A stretch of 64,000 nt of DNA from positions 496,001 to 560,000 of the forward strand of contig NZ_BAABFP010000002.1 of NCBI RefSeq assembly GCF_039541115.1, in the 5' to 3' direction. The translations under genes were made by a program, and so were the position numbers. The notes under the pieces are model-generated. The model was not told the origin of the DNA. It made no database searches and saw only the letters and a list, made by a program, of their open reading frames with translations. Origin of the DNA: Angustibacter luteus (GTDB lineage: Bacteria > Actinomycetota > Actinomycetes > Actinomycetales > Angustibacteraceae). Positions 17,153 to 27,353 of the stretch are shown in pieces; position 1 is the first letter of the stretch, and every line of letters starts with the position of its first letter.

Positions 17153-17805
17153 TCCGGGTCGTGGTCGTCGACGACCAGGAACTGGTGCGATCCGGGTTCG
17201 TCCTGCTGCTCCGCTCGGCCGCGGACATCGAGGTCGTCGGTGAAGCCGGTGACGGCCTCGAGGCGATCGAGGTGTGCCGTCGCACCGGCCCGGACGTGGT
17301 CCTGATGGACGTCCGCATGCCCCAGCTGGACGGTCTTTCCGCAACGCGAACGATCCTGTCCGACCCGGCATGCGCCGCCACCCGGATCCTGGTGCTCACG
17401 ACCTTCGACGAGGACCACCTGGTCATGGAGGCGCTGCGATCGGGAGCGAGCGGTTTCCTCCTCAAGGACACCCGACCCACCCAGCTGCTCGAGGCCATCG
17501 AGGTCGTGGCCGCCGGTGAGGCGCTCCTGCACCCGCGCATCACCCGACGGCTCATCGAGCAACTCGCCGCGCTGCCGCCGCCCCTGCCCAACCCCGACGA
17601 CAACCTCACCGGCCGTGAGCACGACGTCCTCCTGGCCGTGGCCCGAGGCCTGTCCAACACCGAGATCGCCGCCGAGCTGCACCTCGGATACGGGACCGTG
17701 AAGTCCCACGTCAGCAACCTGCTCACCAAGCTCGACTGCCGCGACCGAGCTCAGCTGGTGATGTACGCCTACGAAGCCGGCCACGCGGTTCCCGGAGGCC
17801 CGTAG
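17149..17805 (+). CDS. NarL/LuxR-type response regulator
   Basis: This 218-residue regulator has a receiver domain with acidic residues D8 and D9, phospho-acceptor D54 (LMDVRMP) and the conserved lysine in LLKDT. A C-terminal LuxR helix-turn-helix follows (LTGREHDVLLAVARGLSNTE, then LGYGTVKSHVSNLL). It is coupled to the kinase at 15980-17152. Probable targets include its own operon with the CPBP protease, but no binding site was identified. Confidence 0.93.
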   Translation: MIRVVVVDDQELVRSGFVLLLRSAADIEVVGEAGDGLEAIEVCRRTGPDVVLMDVRMPQLDGLSATRTILSDPACAATRILVLTTFDEDHLVMEALRSGASGFLLKDTRPTQLLEAIEVVAAGEALLHPRITRRLIEQLAALPPPLPNPDDNLTGREHDVLLAVARGLSNTEIAAELHLGYGTVKSHVSNLLTKLDCRDRAQLVMYAYEAGHAVPGGP

Positions 17806-17848
17806 GTCGTCCGAGCGCACTCCGGCGGCGTCTGACAGTCCGTGCTGG

Positions 17849-20800
17849 TCAGCGGCAGATGTGCCCAGTGGTGCACCGCTGGACGACCTGGAAGGTCTGG
17901 GACGCGGTGCGGCCGACGAACTGACCCTTGACCGTGACGAACTTGGTCCCCCAGTACATGCCGACCCCGAACGTGCCTGTGTAGGTGCCGTGGCGGTCGG
18001 CGCGCGCGGCCTTGGGTGAGACCCGCTTGCCCTGGTAGGACACGGTCACCTTCTCGCCCGCGGCGAGGCCACGGACGGTGTAGCGCTGGGTGTCCGAGGC
18101 CCGGACGTCGTGGTGCGCCAAGGTCAGCCCGAGGCGTCGGGGCGTCACGACCCGAACGGTGACGGCGCCGGCACGGTCGGCCGTCGAACCGGTGACGGTC
18201 ACCATCGCGGCGCCCTGCTTGAGCCCAGTGGGGATCGTCACGGTCCGGTCGACCTGCCCGGCGCGAGTCGCGGTGCCGGTGGCGACGCGGGTGCCGGCGA
18301 TGCGAACGGTGTAGGTCTCACCGGAGTCGAGACCAGTTGCGGTGACCCGGATCCGGGTGCCGACCAGGTGCAGTCCCTTGCTGGCTGTGACCTTGAGGAC
18401 CGTGGCGGGACGGGTGACCTGGACGGTGACCTGCGCGGTGGTGGTGCCGTTGTCGTTGCCCGCGCGCAGCACGTACGTCGTGGCGCCCAGCGCGGTGGGC
18501 TTGACGGTGGCCGAACCGGCGGCCGACTTCCTGCCGGTCCAGCCGCCGTTGGCAGTGAGCCGAGTGGCCTCGGCGGAGGTCCAGGTCAGTCGTGCGGACT
18601 GCCCGCGCCGCAGCTTCGCCCGGTCCACCCCGAGGTGCACGGTCGGGGCGAGGTTCGTCGCCACCTGGCTGGTCGGCGCGGACGTGTTCGATGCGGCGGT
18701 GTAGCCGGCGCGCACCGCGGTGACCTTGACGCTGACCCGGGCGTGCGTCTGCGCCGACGTCAGGGCGTAGGTGGCGTGGTCGGCGCCGCTGATCGGCGTG
18801 CCGTCCGCGTACCACTGGTACTGGTAGCCGTCCGGAGTCGGCGTCGGGCTCCCCGCGGCGGCCGTGAGGGTCTGGCCGACCTTCACGGTGCCGGAGATGC
18901 CGGCGGTCGGACCGGTGGCGAAGTGCGCCTTCACGACCGCAGCGGTGCTGGCGGTGCTGGTGGCGTCGTCCAGGAACGCCTTGCCGGCGGTGACGGTGAC
19001 CGTCAGCGGCTGTCCGACATCGGACGGGGTCGGCGTATAGCTGACACCGGTGCCGACGACGGATCCGTTGCGGGACCAGGAGAAGTCGACGCTGGCGTCC
19101 GCGGGGTCCAATCCCGCTGGCAGGGAGGCGGACAACGTCCCGTCCACCACCGGCGTGCCGGCGACGGTGCCGCCGATGACCGGCGCGGGCACCGCGATGC
19201 TGCCACCGCTCACGGGGGACGTCGGGTCGGACAGGCTGACGGAGTCGACGTAGTCGGTCTTGGTCGCGGTGACCTCGACGGAGATGGCCTTCCCGCCCTC
19301 GCGGACCGTGGGCGTGAACGTGCTCGTGGTGGCGCCGGCGACCTGCTGGCCGTCGGCGAACCAGCGGTAGGAGTACGAGTCGGCGGCCGGGACGGTGTCG
19401 CCGGTGCTGGCGGTCAACGGCTGGCCGACCCGCGGTGTCCCGGTGATCGTGGCCAGCGCACCGCTGGTGAAGTCGGCGGACAGGACGTGCAGCTGCACGG
19501 CGGCAGTCGCGTCCTCCCAGTTACCGGACGAGCCACCGACGGCCGACCACTGAGCGTGCAGGGTGTGGTCGCCGACGTGCAGGAAGGCGCCGAGGGCCGG
19601 CGTCCCGTCGTCCAGGGTGTAGTCGATCTGACCGGTCGGGTCGCCCGCGGCGGCGACGGCGGCCGCATCCAGCTGCGCGCCCGTCAGAACGGTGCCGTAG
19701 CTGATGGTTGCCGGCGCGGCCCACTGCAGGTCCACCGTGCCCTTCGCGGTGCTGAAGGTGCGGGTCACCGCCTCGGTGGGCAGGTAGTTGGCCGTGTCGG
19801 CCTTGGCGACCGTGATCGTGCAGTCCCCGGCAGCGACGATCGTGACCTGAAGGTCGTCGACCGTGCAGGCGCCGTCCGCCGTGGTGGTGACGGCGCCGGG
19901 GCCGTCGCCGGCGACGACCAGGCCGAAGGGCTCGTCACCGAACACGTGGTCGGCAACCGGGCCGACGGTGAGCGTCTGCTCGGCCTGGCCGACCGTCAGT
20001 GAGCGGCTGGTGGTCGCGGTGGTGTAGTCGTCGAGGTCGGCCGGGATGAAGATCACCTGGAGCACCTGCCCGCTGCCCGCGTCGGGGACCGTGGCGCCGG
20101 TGACCGGCTGGGAGTTCAGGACGTAGGAGTACGTTCCCGCCACGGGGGTGGAGGCGTCGAGCAGGTCCGCGAGCGTTGTGCCGTAGGTGATCTGCGACGG
20201 CGGAGCCCAGCTCAGCGCCGGGGTGGCCCGGGCGATGGTGACCGAGCGCTGCACCTGCGGGGCGGCCGTGTAGCCGGTCGCGGCGGCCTGGTCCGCGAGC
20301 AGCACGCACGCCCCGGCCCCGGTGACGGTGACCTCGGCTGTGGCAGACGTCCCGGAGCTGCTCGGCGCGACCGTGCACTCGCTGCCAGGGGCGGTCGTGA
20401 TGGTCACCGGTCCCCCGCCGGACGTACCGGTGGCAGTCACCGCGAAGGCCGGGTCGCCTACCGTCGCCGTCGTCGGGACCGTGTCGAATCCGACCGACTG
20501 GGCGTTGGCGATCACGTCGATGCTGCGGGCGATGCTGACCGAGGTGTACGAGCTGGCTGCCGCACCGGTCGGACTGTAGGTCGCGGTGATGGCCTGTCCG
20601 TTGCCCGGGTCCAGGACCGTGGAGCCGTCCACGGGCGTGCCGTTCACGGCGTAGCTGATCGGCCCGGTCGCGTCCGGTGGCACCATGGCAGCAGTCAGCA
20701 GCGAGGCGAGCGGCTGGCCGTAGCTGATCTGGCCGGGTGGTGACCAGCTGATGCTCGGGGTGCCCTTGGCCACCGTGATCGGGACCGACTGGGTGGTCGT

Positions 20801-21445
20801 GCGCCCGCCGGGGTTGGTCGCCGAGCAGCTGCCGGTCGTGGTCCCCACCGGCAGGACGGTGCCGGCCGACGGGGTGCACGTCGCGGAGTAGGCGCCGTAC
20901 ACCGCATCGCTGCCGTACACGTTCCAGGGCGGGACCGCTGCACCGCTGGCGCTGGTGGCGGTCAGCGCCAGGGACGATGGCACGTTGTTCAGGGTCGGGG
21001 ACACCGCGTTCACGCTGATGTTCCACGACATGGTCATCTGGCCGCCGGTGCTCAGGTTGAATCCCACGACGACGGTGTAGGTCGGGCTGGTCGTGACGAT
21101 CCGGTTGGTGTAGTTGCAGTTGCCGGTGGTGAAGTTCCCGCCGAACGTGTTCGTGTAGTTCGGGGCGTCGGGGAAGTTCGCGAAGCAGCCGGTGATGCGT
21201 GCCCCGAGGAACGTGTTCGCGGTGCCGGACCAGGCGAACGAGATCGGCTGGCCCAGGGTCACGCTGGCGGGAGGAGCCGTCGTCCACGCGATCGTCTGGA
21301 TCGCAAACGCCGGCGCCGCCGGCAGCCCGACCAGCAGGGCCGCGGCGATCGCGCCCGCCAGGCTCGCCCGGCGACCGCGACCAGCCCAGCGGGTGCGTCG
21401 AGCAGGGGCAGCGGACCGGTTGCGGCGCCAGGCGGACCAGGACAT
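17849..21445 (-). CDS. Large secreted Ig-like / MBG-repeat protein
   Basis: This 1198-residue exported protein begins with a long Arg-rich signal peptide (hydrophobic core about 28-48). The mature part is a chain of beta-sandwich repeats. Three or four modules share the pattern W-x-P-P-x-x-I-x-YG-x-x-L (for example WSPPGQISYGQPL, WAPPSQITYGTTL, WAAPATISYGTVL), resembling bacterial MBG domains. Others share the YxWxxDG pattern (YSYRWFADGQQ, YQYQWYADGTP) of Ig-like surface modules. Cysteine pairs occur in the first quarter and at the very end (RCTTGHICR). No LPxTG anchor or catalytic motif was found. An adhesive or matrix role is plausible, not shown. GAGAGAGG precedes the ATG, and a probable c-di-AMP riboswitch lies in the leader. 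Confidence 0.82.
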   Translation of the reverse strand: MSWSAWRRNRSAAPARRTRWAGRGRRASLAGAIAAALLVGLPAAPAFAIQTIAWTTAPPASVTLGQPISFAWSGTANTFLGARITGCFANFPDAPNYTNTFGGNFTTGNCNYTNRIVTTSPTYTVVVGFNLSTGGQMTMSWNISVNAVSPTLNNVPSSLALTATSASGAAVPPWNVYGSDAVYGAYSATCTPSAGTVLPVGTTTGSCSATNPGGRTTTQSVPITVAKGTPSISWSPPGQISYGQPLASLLTAAMVPPDATGPISYAVNGTPVDGSTVLDPGNGQAITATYSPTGAAASSYTSVSIARSIDVIANAQSVGFDTVPTTATVGDPAFAVTATGTSGGGPVTITTAPGSECTVAPSSSGTSATAEVTVTGAGACVLLADQAAATGYTAAPQVQRSVTIARATPALSWAPPSQITYGTTLADLLDASTPVAGTYSYVLNSQPVTGATVPDAGSGQVLQVIFIPADLDDYTTATTSRSLTVGQAEQTLTVGPVADHVFGDEPFGLVVAGDGPGAVTTTADGACTVDDLQVTIVAAGDCTITVAKADTANYLPTEAVTRTFSTAKGTVDLQWAAPATISYGTVLTGAQLDAAAVAAAGDPTGQIDYTLDDGTPALGAFLHVGDHTLHAQWSAVGGSSGNWEDATAAVQLHVLSADFTSGALATITGTPRVGQPLTASTGDTVPAADSYSYRWFADGQQVAGATTSTFTPTVREGGKAISVEVTATKTDYVDSVSLSDPTSPVSGGSIAVPAPVIGGTVAGTPVVDGTLSASLPAGLDPADASVDFSWSRNGSVVGTGVSYTPTPSDVGQPLTVTVTAGKAFLDDATSTASTAAVVKAHFATGPTAGISGTVKVGQTLTAAAGSPTPTPDGYQYQWYADGTPISGADHATYALTSAQTHARVSVKVTAVRAGYTAASNTSAPTSQVATNLAPTVHLGVDRAKLRRGQSARLTWTSAEATRLTANGGWTGRKSAAGSATVKPTALGATTYVLRAGNDNGTTTAQVTVQVTRPATVLKVTASKGLHLVGTRIRVTATGLDSGETYTVRIAGTRVATGTATRAGQVDRTVTIPTGLKQGAAMVTVTGSTADRAGAVTVRVVTPRRLGLTLAHHDVRASDTQRYTVRGLAAGEKVTVSYQGKRVSPKAARADRHGTYTGTFGVGMYWGTKFVTVKGQFVGRTASQTFQVVQRCTTGHICR

Positions 21446-21491
21446 GAGGTTCCTCTCTCGGCCAGGTCGTCACCGCCCTGGTCCTGCTCCG

Positions 21492-21703
21492 CGCCTGCCA
21501 GCTGACAGCGTCGGGTTCACGGATCGTCGGTCTCGGTCTCTGACCGGCTCCGGTCAGGGTTCGAGCCATCACGGCGCCACCCCTGGGCGAGTGCAGATCC
21601 CCAGCGGTCGCACGGTGACGTAGAGCGAGGTCGGCCCGCCACTCAGTCGCCCCATCGGTCGATGGGTCCCCCCGTTGCAGCGTTGCCTGAACCTCGTCGG
21701 CAT
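21492..21703 (-). ncRNA. Probable ydaO-type (c-di-AMP) riboswitch
   Basis: Read on the minus strand, the 5' leader of the secreted repeat protein contains in order the landmarks of the ydaO motif: GCCGA, then CGGGGGGACCCA, TGGGGCGACT, a variable insert, CTCGAACCC, and near the 3' end GAACCCGACGCTGTCAGCT followed by GGCAGGC, which can pair with the 5' GCC. It ends 46 nt before the start codon. Actinobacterial ydaO elements commonly control secreted cell-wall proteins, matching the downstream gene. The call rests on remembered consensus elements and no covariance search was run. A CCAGG/CCTGG hairpin just before the ribosome binding site could be the expression platform. Confidence 0.55.
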
Positions 21704-21795
21704 CACGCACGGTGAACCTGAGCGCCCAGGACTGGTGCATTCGGGTGAAGCCCCAACCGGGCTCCCTCACCCCCGGGGGGCGCGTCGATGCGAGG

Positions 21796-24165
21796 TCAGC
21801 GGCGACCTGTCCGGCCGAGACGGGTCCAGGTCTCGACGACGGTGTCGGGGTTCAGCGACATCGTGTCGATGCCCTGCTCGAGGAGCCACTCGGCGAGGTC
21901 AGGGTGGTCGCTCGGACCTTGCCCGCAGATGCCGATGTACTTCCCACGGGCCTTGCAGGCGGCGATCGCCAGGCTGAGCAGCTCCTTGACGGCCGGGTCT
22001 CGCTCGTCGAAACCTGCTGCCACCAGCGCGGAGTCGCGGTCCAGCCCGAGGGTCAGCTGGGTCAGGTCGTTGGAGCCGATCGAGAACCCGTCGAAGTGGT
22101 CGAGGAACTGGTCGGCGATGACCGCGTTGGACGGGACCTCGCACATCATGATCACCTGCAACCCGTTCTCTCCGCGCCGAAGCCCGTAGTCGGCGAGCAG
22201 GTCGATGACCCCGCGTGCCTCCGTGAGCGTCCGCACGAACGGGATCATCACCTTGACGTTGGTCAGGCCCATCTCGTCGCGGACGAACGTCAGCGCCTCG
22301 CACTCCATCGCGAAGCACTCGCGGAACTCCTGCGACAGGTAGCGGGAGGCGCCGCGGTACCCGATCATCGGGTTCTCCTCGTGCGGCTCGTACAGGTCGC
22401 CGCCGATCAGGTTGGCGTACTCGTTGGACTTGAAGTCCGACATGCGCACGATCACCGGCTTGGGCGCGAACGCGGCCGCGATGGTCGCGACCCCCTCGGC
22501 CACCCGCTGCACGAAGTACTCCCGCGGCGAGGCGTACGGCGCCACCGCGGCCTCGACCTGCTCGCGGACCGTCCCGGTGAGGCGGTCGAGCTCGAGCAGG
22601 GCCTTGGGGTGGATGCCGATCTGCCGGTTGATGATGAACTCCAGCCGGGCCAGACCGACGCCCTCGTTCGGCAGGCGCGAGAAGGCGAACGCCTGGTCCG
22701 GCGTGCCGACGTTCATCATGATCCCGACCGGGATCTCCGGCATCGCCTGCATGTCGGTCTCCTCGACGGCGAAGTCGAGCAGCCCGGCGTACACGAAGCC
22801 GGTGTCCCCCTCGGCGCACGAGACCGTGACCTCACGCCCGTCGACCAGCTCGGCCGTGGCGTTGCCGGCGCCGACCACCGCGGGGATGCCGAGCTCGCGC
22901 GCGATGATCGCCGCGTGGCAGGTGCGGCCGCCCCGGTTGGTCACGATCGCACTGGCCCGCTTCATGATCGGCTCCCAGTCCGGGTCGGTCATGTCGGCCA
23001 CCAGGACGTCGCCGCGCTGGAAGTCGCGCATCTGGTCGGCCGAGGCCAGGACCCGCACCGGCCCTGCACCGATCTTCTGCCCGATGGCCCGGCCCTCGAC
23101 CAGCAGCGGCCCACGCTCGCTGATCCGGTACCGGGAGATGGTGGTCGCGGACTGGCGCGACTGGACCGTCTCGGGCCGGGCCTGCAGCACGTACAGCTTG
23201 CCGTCCAGGCCGTCCTTGCCCCACTCGATGTCCATCGGACGGCCGTAGTGGTCCTCGATGACCAGGGCGTGCCGAGCCAGCTCCTCGACCTCGGCATCGG
23301 TCAGGCTCAACAGGTGCTGCTCGGCCAGGTCGACGTCCACGAACTCGGTCGTTCGCCCGACGGCCGCATCGGTCGTGTAGACCATCTTGGTCGCCTTGCC
23401 ACCGACCGCCCGTTTCAGGATCGCCGGCCGGCCGGCCCGCAACCCTGGCTTGTAGACGTAGTACTCGTCCGGGTTCACCGCTCCTTGCACGACGGCCTCC
23501 CCCAGTCCGTAGGAAGACGTGATGAACACGGCGTCGTCGAAACCGGACTCGGTGTCCATCGTGAACATCACCCCGGACGCACCGACGTCCGAGCGCACCA
23601 TGCGCTGCACCCCCGCCGACAGTGCGACCGTCTCGTGCTCGAAACCGTGGTGCACCCGGTAGGCAATCGCTCGGTCGTTGTACAGGGAGGCGAACACCTC
23701 CCGGACCGCGACCAGCACCGCCTCGATCCCCCGGATGTTCAGGAACGTCTCCTGCTGGCCGGCGAACGAGGCATCCGGCAGGTCCTCGGCCGTGGCACTG
23801 GACCGGACCGCGAACGAGGCCTCCGGGTTGCCGGCGACCAGCTCGTCGTACGCCGCACGGATGTCGGCCTCCACGTCGGCCGGCAGCGGTTGCGCCACGA
23901 TCGCCGTCCGCACCCGCTGACCGACCTCGGCCAGCTGGACGACGTTCTCCGTGTCCAACCCCGACATCGCCGTCACGATCGTCGACGACAGCCCCTCCTG
24001 GGCGATGAACCGCCGGTAGGCGTCCGCGGTGGTCGCGAAGCCGTCCGGCACCCGGACGCCTGCCGTGGCCAGGTTCGCGACCATCTCGCCCAGCGACGCG
24101 TTCTTGCCGCCGACCTGGTCCAGGTCGGCCATGCCCAGGCTCGAGAACCACAGCACGTTGGTCAT
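21796..24165 (-). CDS. ppsA: Phosphoenolpyruvate synthase (pyruvate, water dikinase)
   Basis: This 789-residue enzyme converts pyruvate, ATP and water to PEP, AMP and phosphate for gluconeogenesis. It has the N-terminal ATP-grasp domain ([12 protein letters not shown]), the swivelling domain with phospho-histidine H417 ([13 protein letters not shown]) and the C-terminal PEP-binding barrel ([20 protein letters not shown]). The length is standard. The ATG at 24165 has AAGAGG upstream and overlaps the stop of the regulator gene by 4 nt; an in-frame upstream extension is rejected because it runs through that gene. Co-transcription with its own regulator is usual for this pair. Confidence 0.96.
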   Translation of the reverse strand: MTNVLWFSSLGMADLDQVGGKNASLGEMVANLATAGVRVPDGFATTADAYRRFIAQEGLSSTIVTAMSGLDTENVVQLAEVGQRVRTAIVAQPLPADVEADIRAAYDELVAGNPEASFAVRSSATAEDLPDASFAGQQETFLNIRGIEAVLVAVREVFASLYNDRAIAYRVHHGFEHETVALSAGVQRMVRSDVGASGVMFTMDTESGFDDAVFITSSYGLGEAVVQGAVNPDEYYVYKPGLRAGRPAILKRAVGGKATKMVYTTDAAVGRTTEFVDVDLAEQHLLSLTDAEVEELARHALVIEDHYGRPMDIEWGKDGLDGKLYVLQARPETVQSRQSATTISRYRISERGPLLVEGRAIGQKIGAGPVRVLASADQMRDFQRGDVLVADMTDPDWEPIMKRASAIVTNRGGRTCHAAIIARELGIPAVVGAGNATAELVDGREVTVSCAEGDTGFVYAGLLDFAVEETDMQAMPEIPVGIMMNVGTPDQAFAFSRLPNEGVGLARLEFIINRQIGIHPKALLELDRLTGTVREQVEAAVAPYASPREYFVQRVAEGVATIAAAFAPKPVIVRMSDFKSNEYANLIGGDLYEPHEENPMIGYRGASRYLSQEFRECFAMECEALTFVRDEMGLTNVKVMIPFVRTLTEARGVIDLLADYGLRRGENGLQVIMMCEVPSNAVIADQFLDHFDGFSIGSNDLTQLTLGLDRDSALVAAGFDERDPAVKELLSLAIAACKARGKYIGICGQGPSDHPDLAEWLLEQGIDTMSLNPDTVVETWTRLGRTGRR

Positions 24166-24998
24166 GGACGACCTCTTTCCTTGGACGGTCGGGTACCGAG
24201 GGTCTGCAGGATCAACGTGGACATCTCCTCCACCGACCTCGTCGTGGAGTTGATGACCGGGATGCCGTGGGTCCGGTAGAGCGCGTCGGCCCGTCGCAGC
24301 TCCTTGGTGCACTGCTCCAGGGAGGCGTACGTCGAGTTGGGACGGCGCTGCTGACGCACCTCGCTCAGCCTGCCTGGCGTGGCGATCAGCCCGAAGCACC
24401 GCTCGCCCAGGTGGGCGATGGGGCGCGGCAGATCGGTGGTCTCCAGGTCGTCCTCGATCAACGGGTAGTTCGCCACGAACAACCCGTGCTGCAGCGCCAG
24501 GTACATCGTGGTCGGGGTCTTCCCGCATCGCGACGGCGCGACCAGGATCACGTCCGCCCGGTCCAGGGCCCGCAGGCTCTGCCCGTCGTCGTGCTCGATC
24601 GCGTACTCGATCGCCTGCATGCGCGAGTTGTAGCGCTGGATGTCACCGACGCCGTGCAGCCGAGCCGCGACCCGTGCGCCCGAGGCGCCGAGGATCGACT
24701 CCACCCGCTGCATGTGCAGCTCGAAGAAGTCGATGATCGGGCAGCGTGAGGTCAGCAGCACCTTGCGGATCTCGTCGGTCGCGGCGGTGGTGAAGGCCAG
24801 CGGGGTCACCGGACCGTCCATCGCCTCGTCCAGGATCGCGACGACTTTGCGCGCCTCCTCCTCGGTGGAGATGAAGGGGATGAGCCGGCGTTCGAACCGG
24901 AGGTCCGGGAACTGGATGAGCAGCGCATTACCCATCGTCTCGGCGCTGATGCCCGTGCTGTCGGAGAGGAAGAACACCGGGACGGGCTCGTCCTGCAT
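24162..24998 (-). CDS. ppsR: PEP synthase regulatory protein (kinase / pyrophosphorylase, DUF299)
   Basis: This 278-residue bifunctional regulator phosphorylates a threonine next to the catalytic histidine of PEP synthase using ADP, and reverses this by phosphorolysis. Family signatures are [19 protein letters not shown] at the N-terminus and a P-loop-like [15 protein letters not shown] in the middle; the family more often has SRTSKTP. GGAGG precedes the ATG at 24998. It lies first in an operon with ppsA, overlapping by ATGA. Whether the partner is PPDK or PEP synthase is settled by the adjacent ppsA. Confidence 0.94.
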   Translation of the reverse strand: MQDEPVPVFFLSDSTGISAETMGNALLIQFPDLRFERRLIPFISTEEEARKVVAILDEAMDGPVTPLAFTTAATDEIRKVLLTSRCPIIDFFELHMQRVESILGASGARVAARLHGVGDIQRYNSRMQAIEYAIEHDDGQSLRALDRADVILVAPSRCGKTPTTMYLALQHGLFVANYPLIEDDLETTDLPRPIAHLGERCFGLIATPGRLSEVRQQRRPNSTYASLEQCTKELRRADALYRTHGIPVINSTTRSVEEMSTLILQTLGTRPSKERGRP

Positions 24999-25114
24999 CG
25001 GGCCTCCTCTCCATCGAGTGCGTCGGACTCGCTTGCGCGGCCCGGCGCCTATCTTGGACGACCCGGGTCAACGGCGGTACTCAGGTCCGGATTTGAAGCG
25101 ACGACTCGCACGGA

Positions 25115-25549
25115 TCAGCGCCGTCGGTAGCGGCCGTCGAAGGCGGTCTCCCAGGTCGTCCCGTCGTCCGGTGAGACCTCCCAGAACTGACGGACCTGGT
25201 CACCGCCAGCCGACGGCGACCACGTGATCCGGTGCCGTTGCACGCCTGCGGCGGAGCCCGCCGGGCTGTCCCCTTCCAGCACCATGGCACCGTCCCGGAC
25301 GCCGCCGTCCAGCAGCAGCGTCGAGCCGGTGGAGTCCATCCAGGTCTGGTGCCAGGCACCTCGGTCGGCGTCCCAGGAGTTGAGGCTGATGCCCTCGACG
25401 CCGCTCGAACCCACCCACCGCTCGCACAGCACCTGCCCGTCGAACAGCGCGGTGACCTGGTTCGTGCCCACCTGTTCGCCGTCCGGATCGAAGACGTCCC
25501 ACTCGCCGACCCAGAACGAGAATTCGTGAGCGTGCCCCGCATCCGTCAT
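25115..25549 (-). CDS. DUF1579-like hypothetical protein
   Basis: This 144-residue protein has no signal peptide or membrane segment. It starts with HEFSFWVGEWDVFDPDGEQV and continues with alternating hydrophobic strands and many Trp, Gly and Asp residues. This resembles the DUF1579/nitrobindin-like beta-barrel proteins, which may bind a small hydrophobic ligand or haem. The start is uncertain: ATG at 25549 or 25564, neither with a convincing ribosome binding site. It is transcribed away from ppsR. No function can be assigned. Confidence 0.6.
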   Translation of the reverse strand: MTDAGHAHEFSFWVGEWDVFDPDGEQVGTNQVTALFDGQVLCERWVGSSGVEGISLNSWDADRGAWHQTWMDSTGSTLLLDGGVRDGAMVLEGDSPAGSAAGVQRHRITWSPSAGGDQVRQFWEVSPDDGTTWETAFDGRYRRR

Positions 25550-25668
25550 CCGGTCAGCATGCACCTGTCCGCGTCCTGGGTGTGAGCGCTCTGGTGCTCA
25601 CCCCGTCGCCGTTCGCCGGGCGAGTGCTGAGGGGCAAGGCGCTTGCATGTCGACCGTGGTCAACCCCC

Positions 25669-26322
25669 TCAGGTCTCGGCGCGGAGAAAGGTGAGGACCG
25701 CGAGAACGCGGCGGTGATCGTCGTCCGTGTCGGGGAGATCGAGCTTGGCGAAGATGTTGGAGATGTGCTTTTCGACGGCGCCGAGGGTGACGACCATTTC
25801 CCTGGCTATGCCGGCGTTGGTGCGACCTTCGGCCATCAGTGCCAGCGTCTCGCGTTCGCGCGGCGTGAGCTGATCGAGCTTGTTGCTGACGGCGGATCGG
25901 GTGCGGACGAGCTCTGAGACGACCTCTCGGTCCAGGGCGGTGCCGCCGGCCGCGACGCGGTGCAGCGCATCAACGAAGTCGGCGATGTCGCTGACTCTCT
26001 CCTTGAGGAGGTAGCCGAGACCGGCGCCGGGCGAGTCGAGGAGTTCTGCGGTGTACACGGGCTCGACGTACTGCGACAGGATGAGTGTCGCCAGTGCGGG
26101 GTGCTTGGCTCTCGCCTCGATCGCCGCCCGGATGCCCTCGTCGGCGAAGGTGGGAGGTAACCGGACGTCGATGATCGCCAGGTCGGGGTCGTGCTCCGCG
26201 ACGATGCTGAGCAGACCAGGCCCGGTGTCGGTCGTCGCGACGACGTCGATGTTGACATCGTTGAGCAAGGCGACGAGCCCCTCGCGGAGCAGTGCGTGGT
26301 CTTCAGCGATCACGACGCGCAC
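25669..26322 (-). CDS. NarL/LuxR-type response regulator
   Basis: This 217-residue regulator has a receiver domain with phospho-acceptor D52 (AIIDVRLPP) and the lysine in YLLKERVSD, followed by a LuxR helix-turn-helix (LTPRERETLALMAEGRTNAG, then VTLGAVEKHISNIF). It overlaps the sensor kinase by 13 nt and is the last gene of an MMPL exporter-kinase-regulator operon. It probably controls that operon in response to membrane or antibiotic stress. Confidence 0.92.
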   Translation of the reverse strand: MRVVIAEDHALLREGLVALLNDVNIDVVATTDTGPGLLSIVAEHDPDLAIIDVRLPPTFADEGIRAAIEARAKHPALATLILSQYVEPVYTAELLDSPGAGLGYLLKERVSDIADFVDALHRVAAGGTALDREVVSELVRTRSAVSNKLDQLTPRERETLALMAEGRTNAGIAREMVVTLGAVEKHISNIFAKLDLPDTDDDHRRVLAVLTFLRAET

Positions 26323-27353
26323 GGCACCTCCGCATGCACGTGGGTTGGGCCGCCGGCTGGCGAGGTGAGGACGAACGTGCCATCCAGCGCTTCGACACGC
26401 GCACGCAACCCTTGCACACCGGTGCCTGCCTGGTCGACGTTGCCGTGGCCGTCATCGGTGACGTCGACGCTGACGGCATCGGGGGTGAACGCGATGCGCA
26501 CGTGCACCGCCGCGCCAGGAGCGTGCTTGGTGGCGTTCGTCAGCGCCTCGGCGACCACGAAGTAGGCGGCGCCCTCGGCCGTGGGCGGCGGCCTGCGCCC
26601 GTCGTCGCCTCCGACCACCTCGAGGGTGGCGCGACCGCGCTGGGTCAGGGACTGAACAGCCGCGACCAGGCCCCGGTCGGCAAGCACTGGCGGTGCGATG
26701 CCCCGGGTGAGGTCTCGCAGCTCACGGATGGCCAGGTTGGCTTCCTCCCGGGCAGCGCGCACGAGCGCGGCCGCCTTGGGTTCGTGAGCGACCGCGGCCT
26801 CGGCCCGGCCAAGCTGCATGGTCAGCACGACGAGCCTGGCTTGCGCACCGTCGTGGAGGTCGCGTTCGATGCGGCGCAGCTCCGCGGCCTGCGCGTCGAC
26901 GGCCTGACGGCGCGTACGGCTGAGCGTGTCGACGCGCTCTTGCAGCGTGCGGGTCCCGAACGACGGCAGCTCGTCGCGCAGGTCGATGAGGGCATGCACC
27001 CCCAGCACCACGCCCAGTCCGATGACTGACCAGAGAACCCACGGGCCTTGGGCGCCGCTGAAGGCCCACACGAACACGAGGGCGGCAGACAGGGCGACGC
27101 TGACCTCGAGGTGCCGTCGCACCCGAGAACGCGGCGTGTTGGCCTTGCCGCGCAGGTTCTGTCGCCACAGGAGCGGCAGCAGGACCGTCGCGCACCCGAG
27201 GATCACCCAGCTGGGCCAGAAGTAGCCGCCCCCGGCCGCCGCCCAGGCGGCCGTGCAGGTCACCACGATGATGGCGCTGAGTGCGGTCACGAACGCCAGG
27301 GGCGAGGCGATGGGCCTAGCCGCCTCGCCTCCACGCGGGGTGGACCCCCTCAT
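26310..27353 (-). CDS. NarL-type sensor histidine kinase linked to an MMPL exporter
   Basis: This 347-residue kinase has hydrophobic helices at about 18-42, 46-63, 85-101 and 106-123. The HisKA_3 segment RRIERDLHDGAQARLV carries phospho-acceptor H167, and a HATPase follows (YFVVAEALTNATKHAPG, then GTGVQGLRARVEAL). There is no obvious extracellular domain, so the signal probably comes from within the membrane. The start overlaps the MMPL stop by ATGA (27350-27353), and the end overlaps the regulator gene. The partner is therefore certain; the stimulus is unknown. Confidence 0.9.
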   Translation of the reverse strand: MRGSTPRGGEAARPIASPLAFVTALSAIIVVTCTAAWAAAGGGYFWPSWVILGCATVLLPLLWRQNLRGKANTPRSRVRRHLEVSVALSAALVFVWAFSGAQGPWVLWSVIGLGVVLGVHALIDLRDELPSFGTRTLQERVDTLSRTRRQAVDAQAAELRRIERDLHDGAQARLVVLTMQLGRAEAAVAHEPKAAALVRAAREEANLAIRELRDLTRGIAPPVLADRGLVAAVQSLTQRGRATLEVVGGDDGRRPPPTAEGAAYFVVAEALTNATKHAPGAAVHVRIAFTPDAVSVDVTDDGHGNVDQAGTGVQGLRARVEALDGTFVLTSPAGGPTHVHAEVPCAS

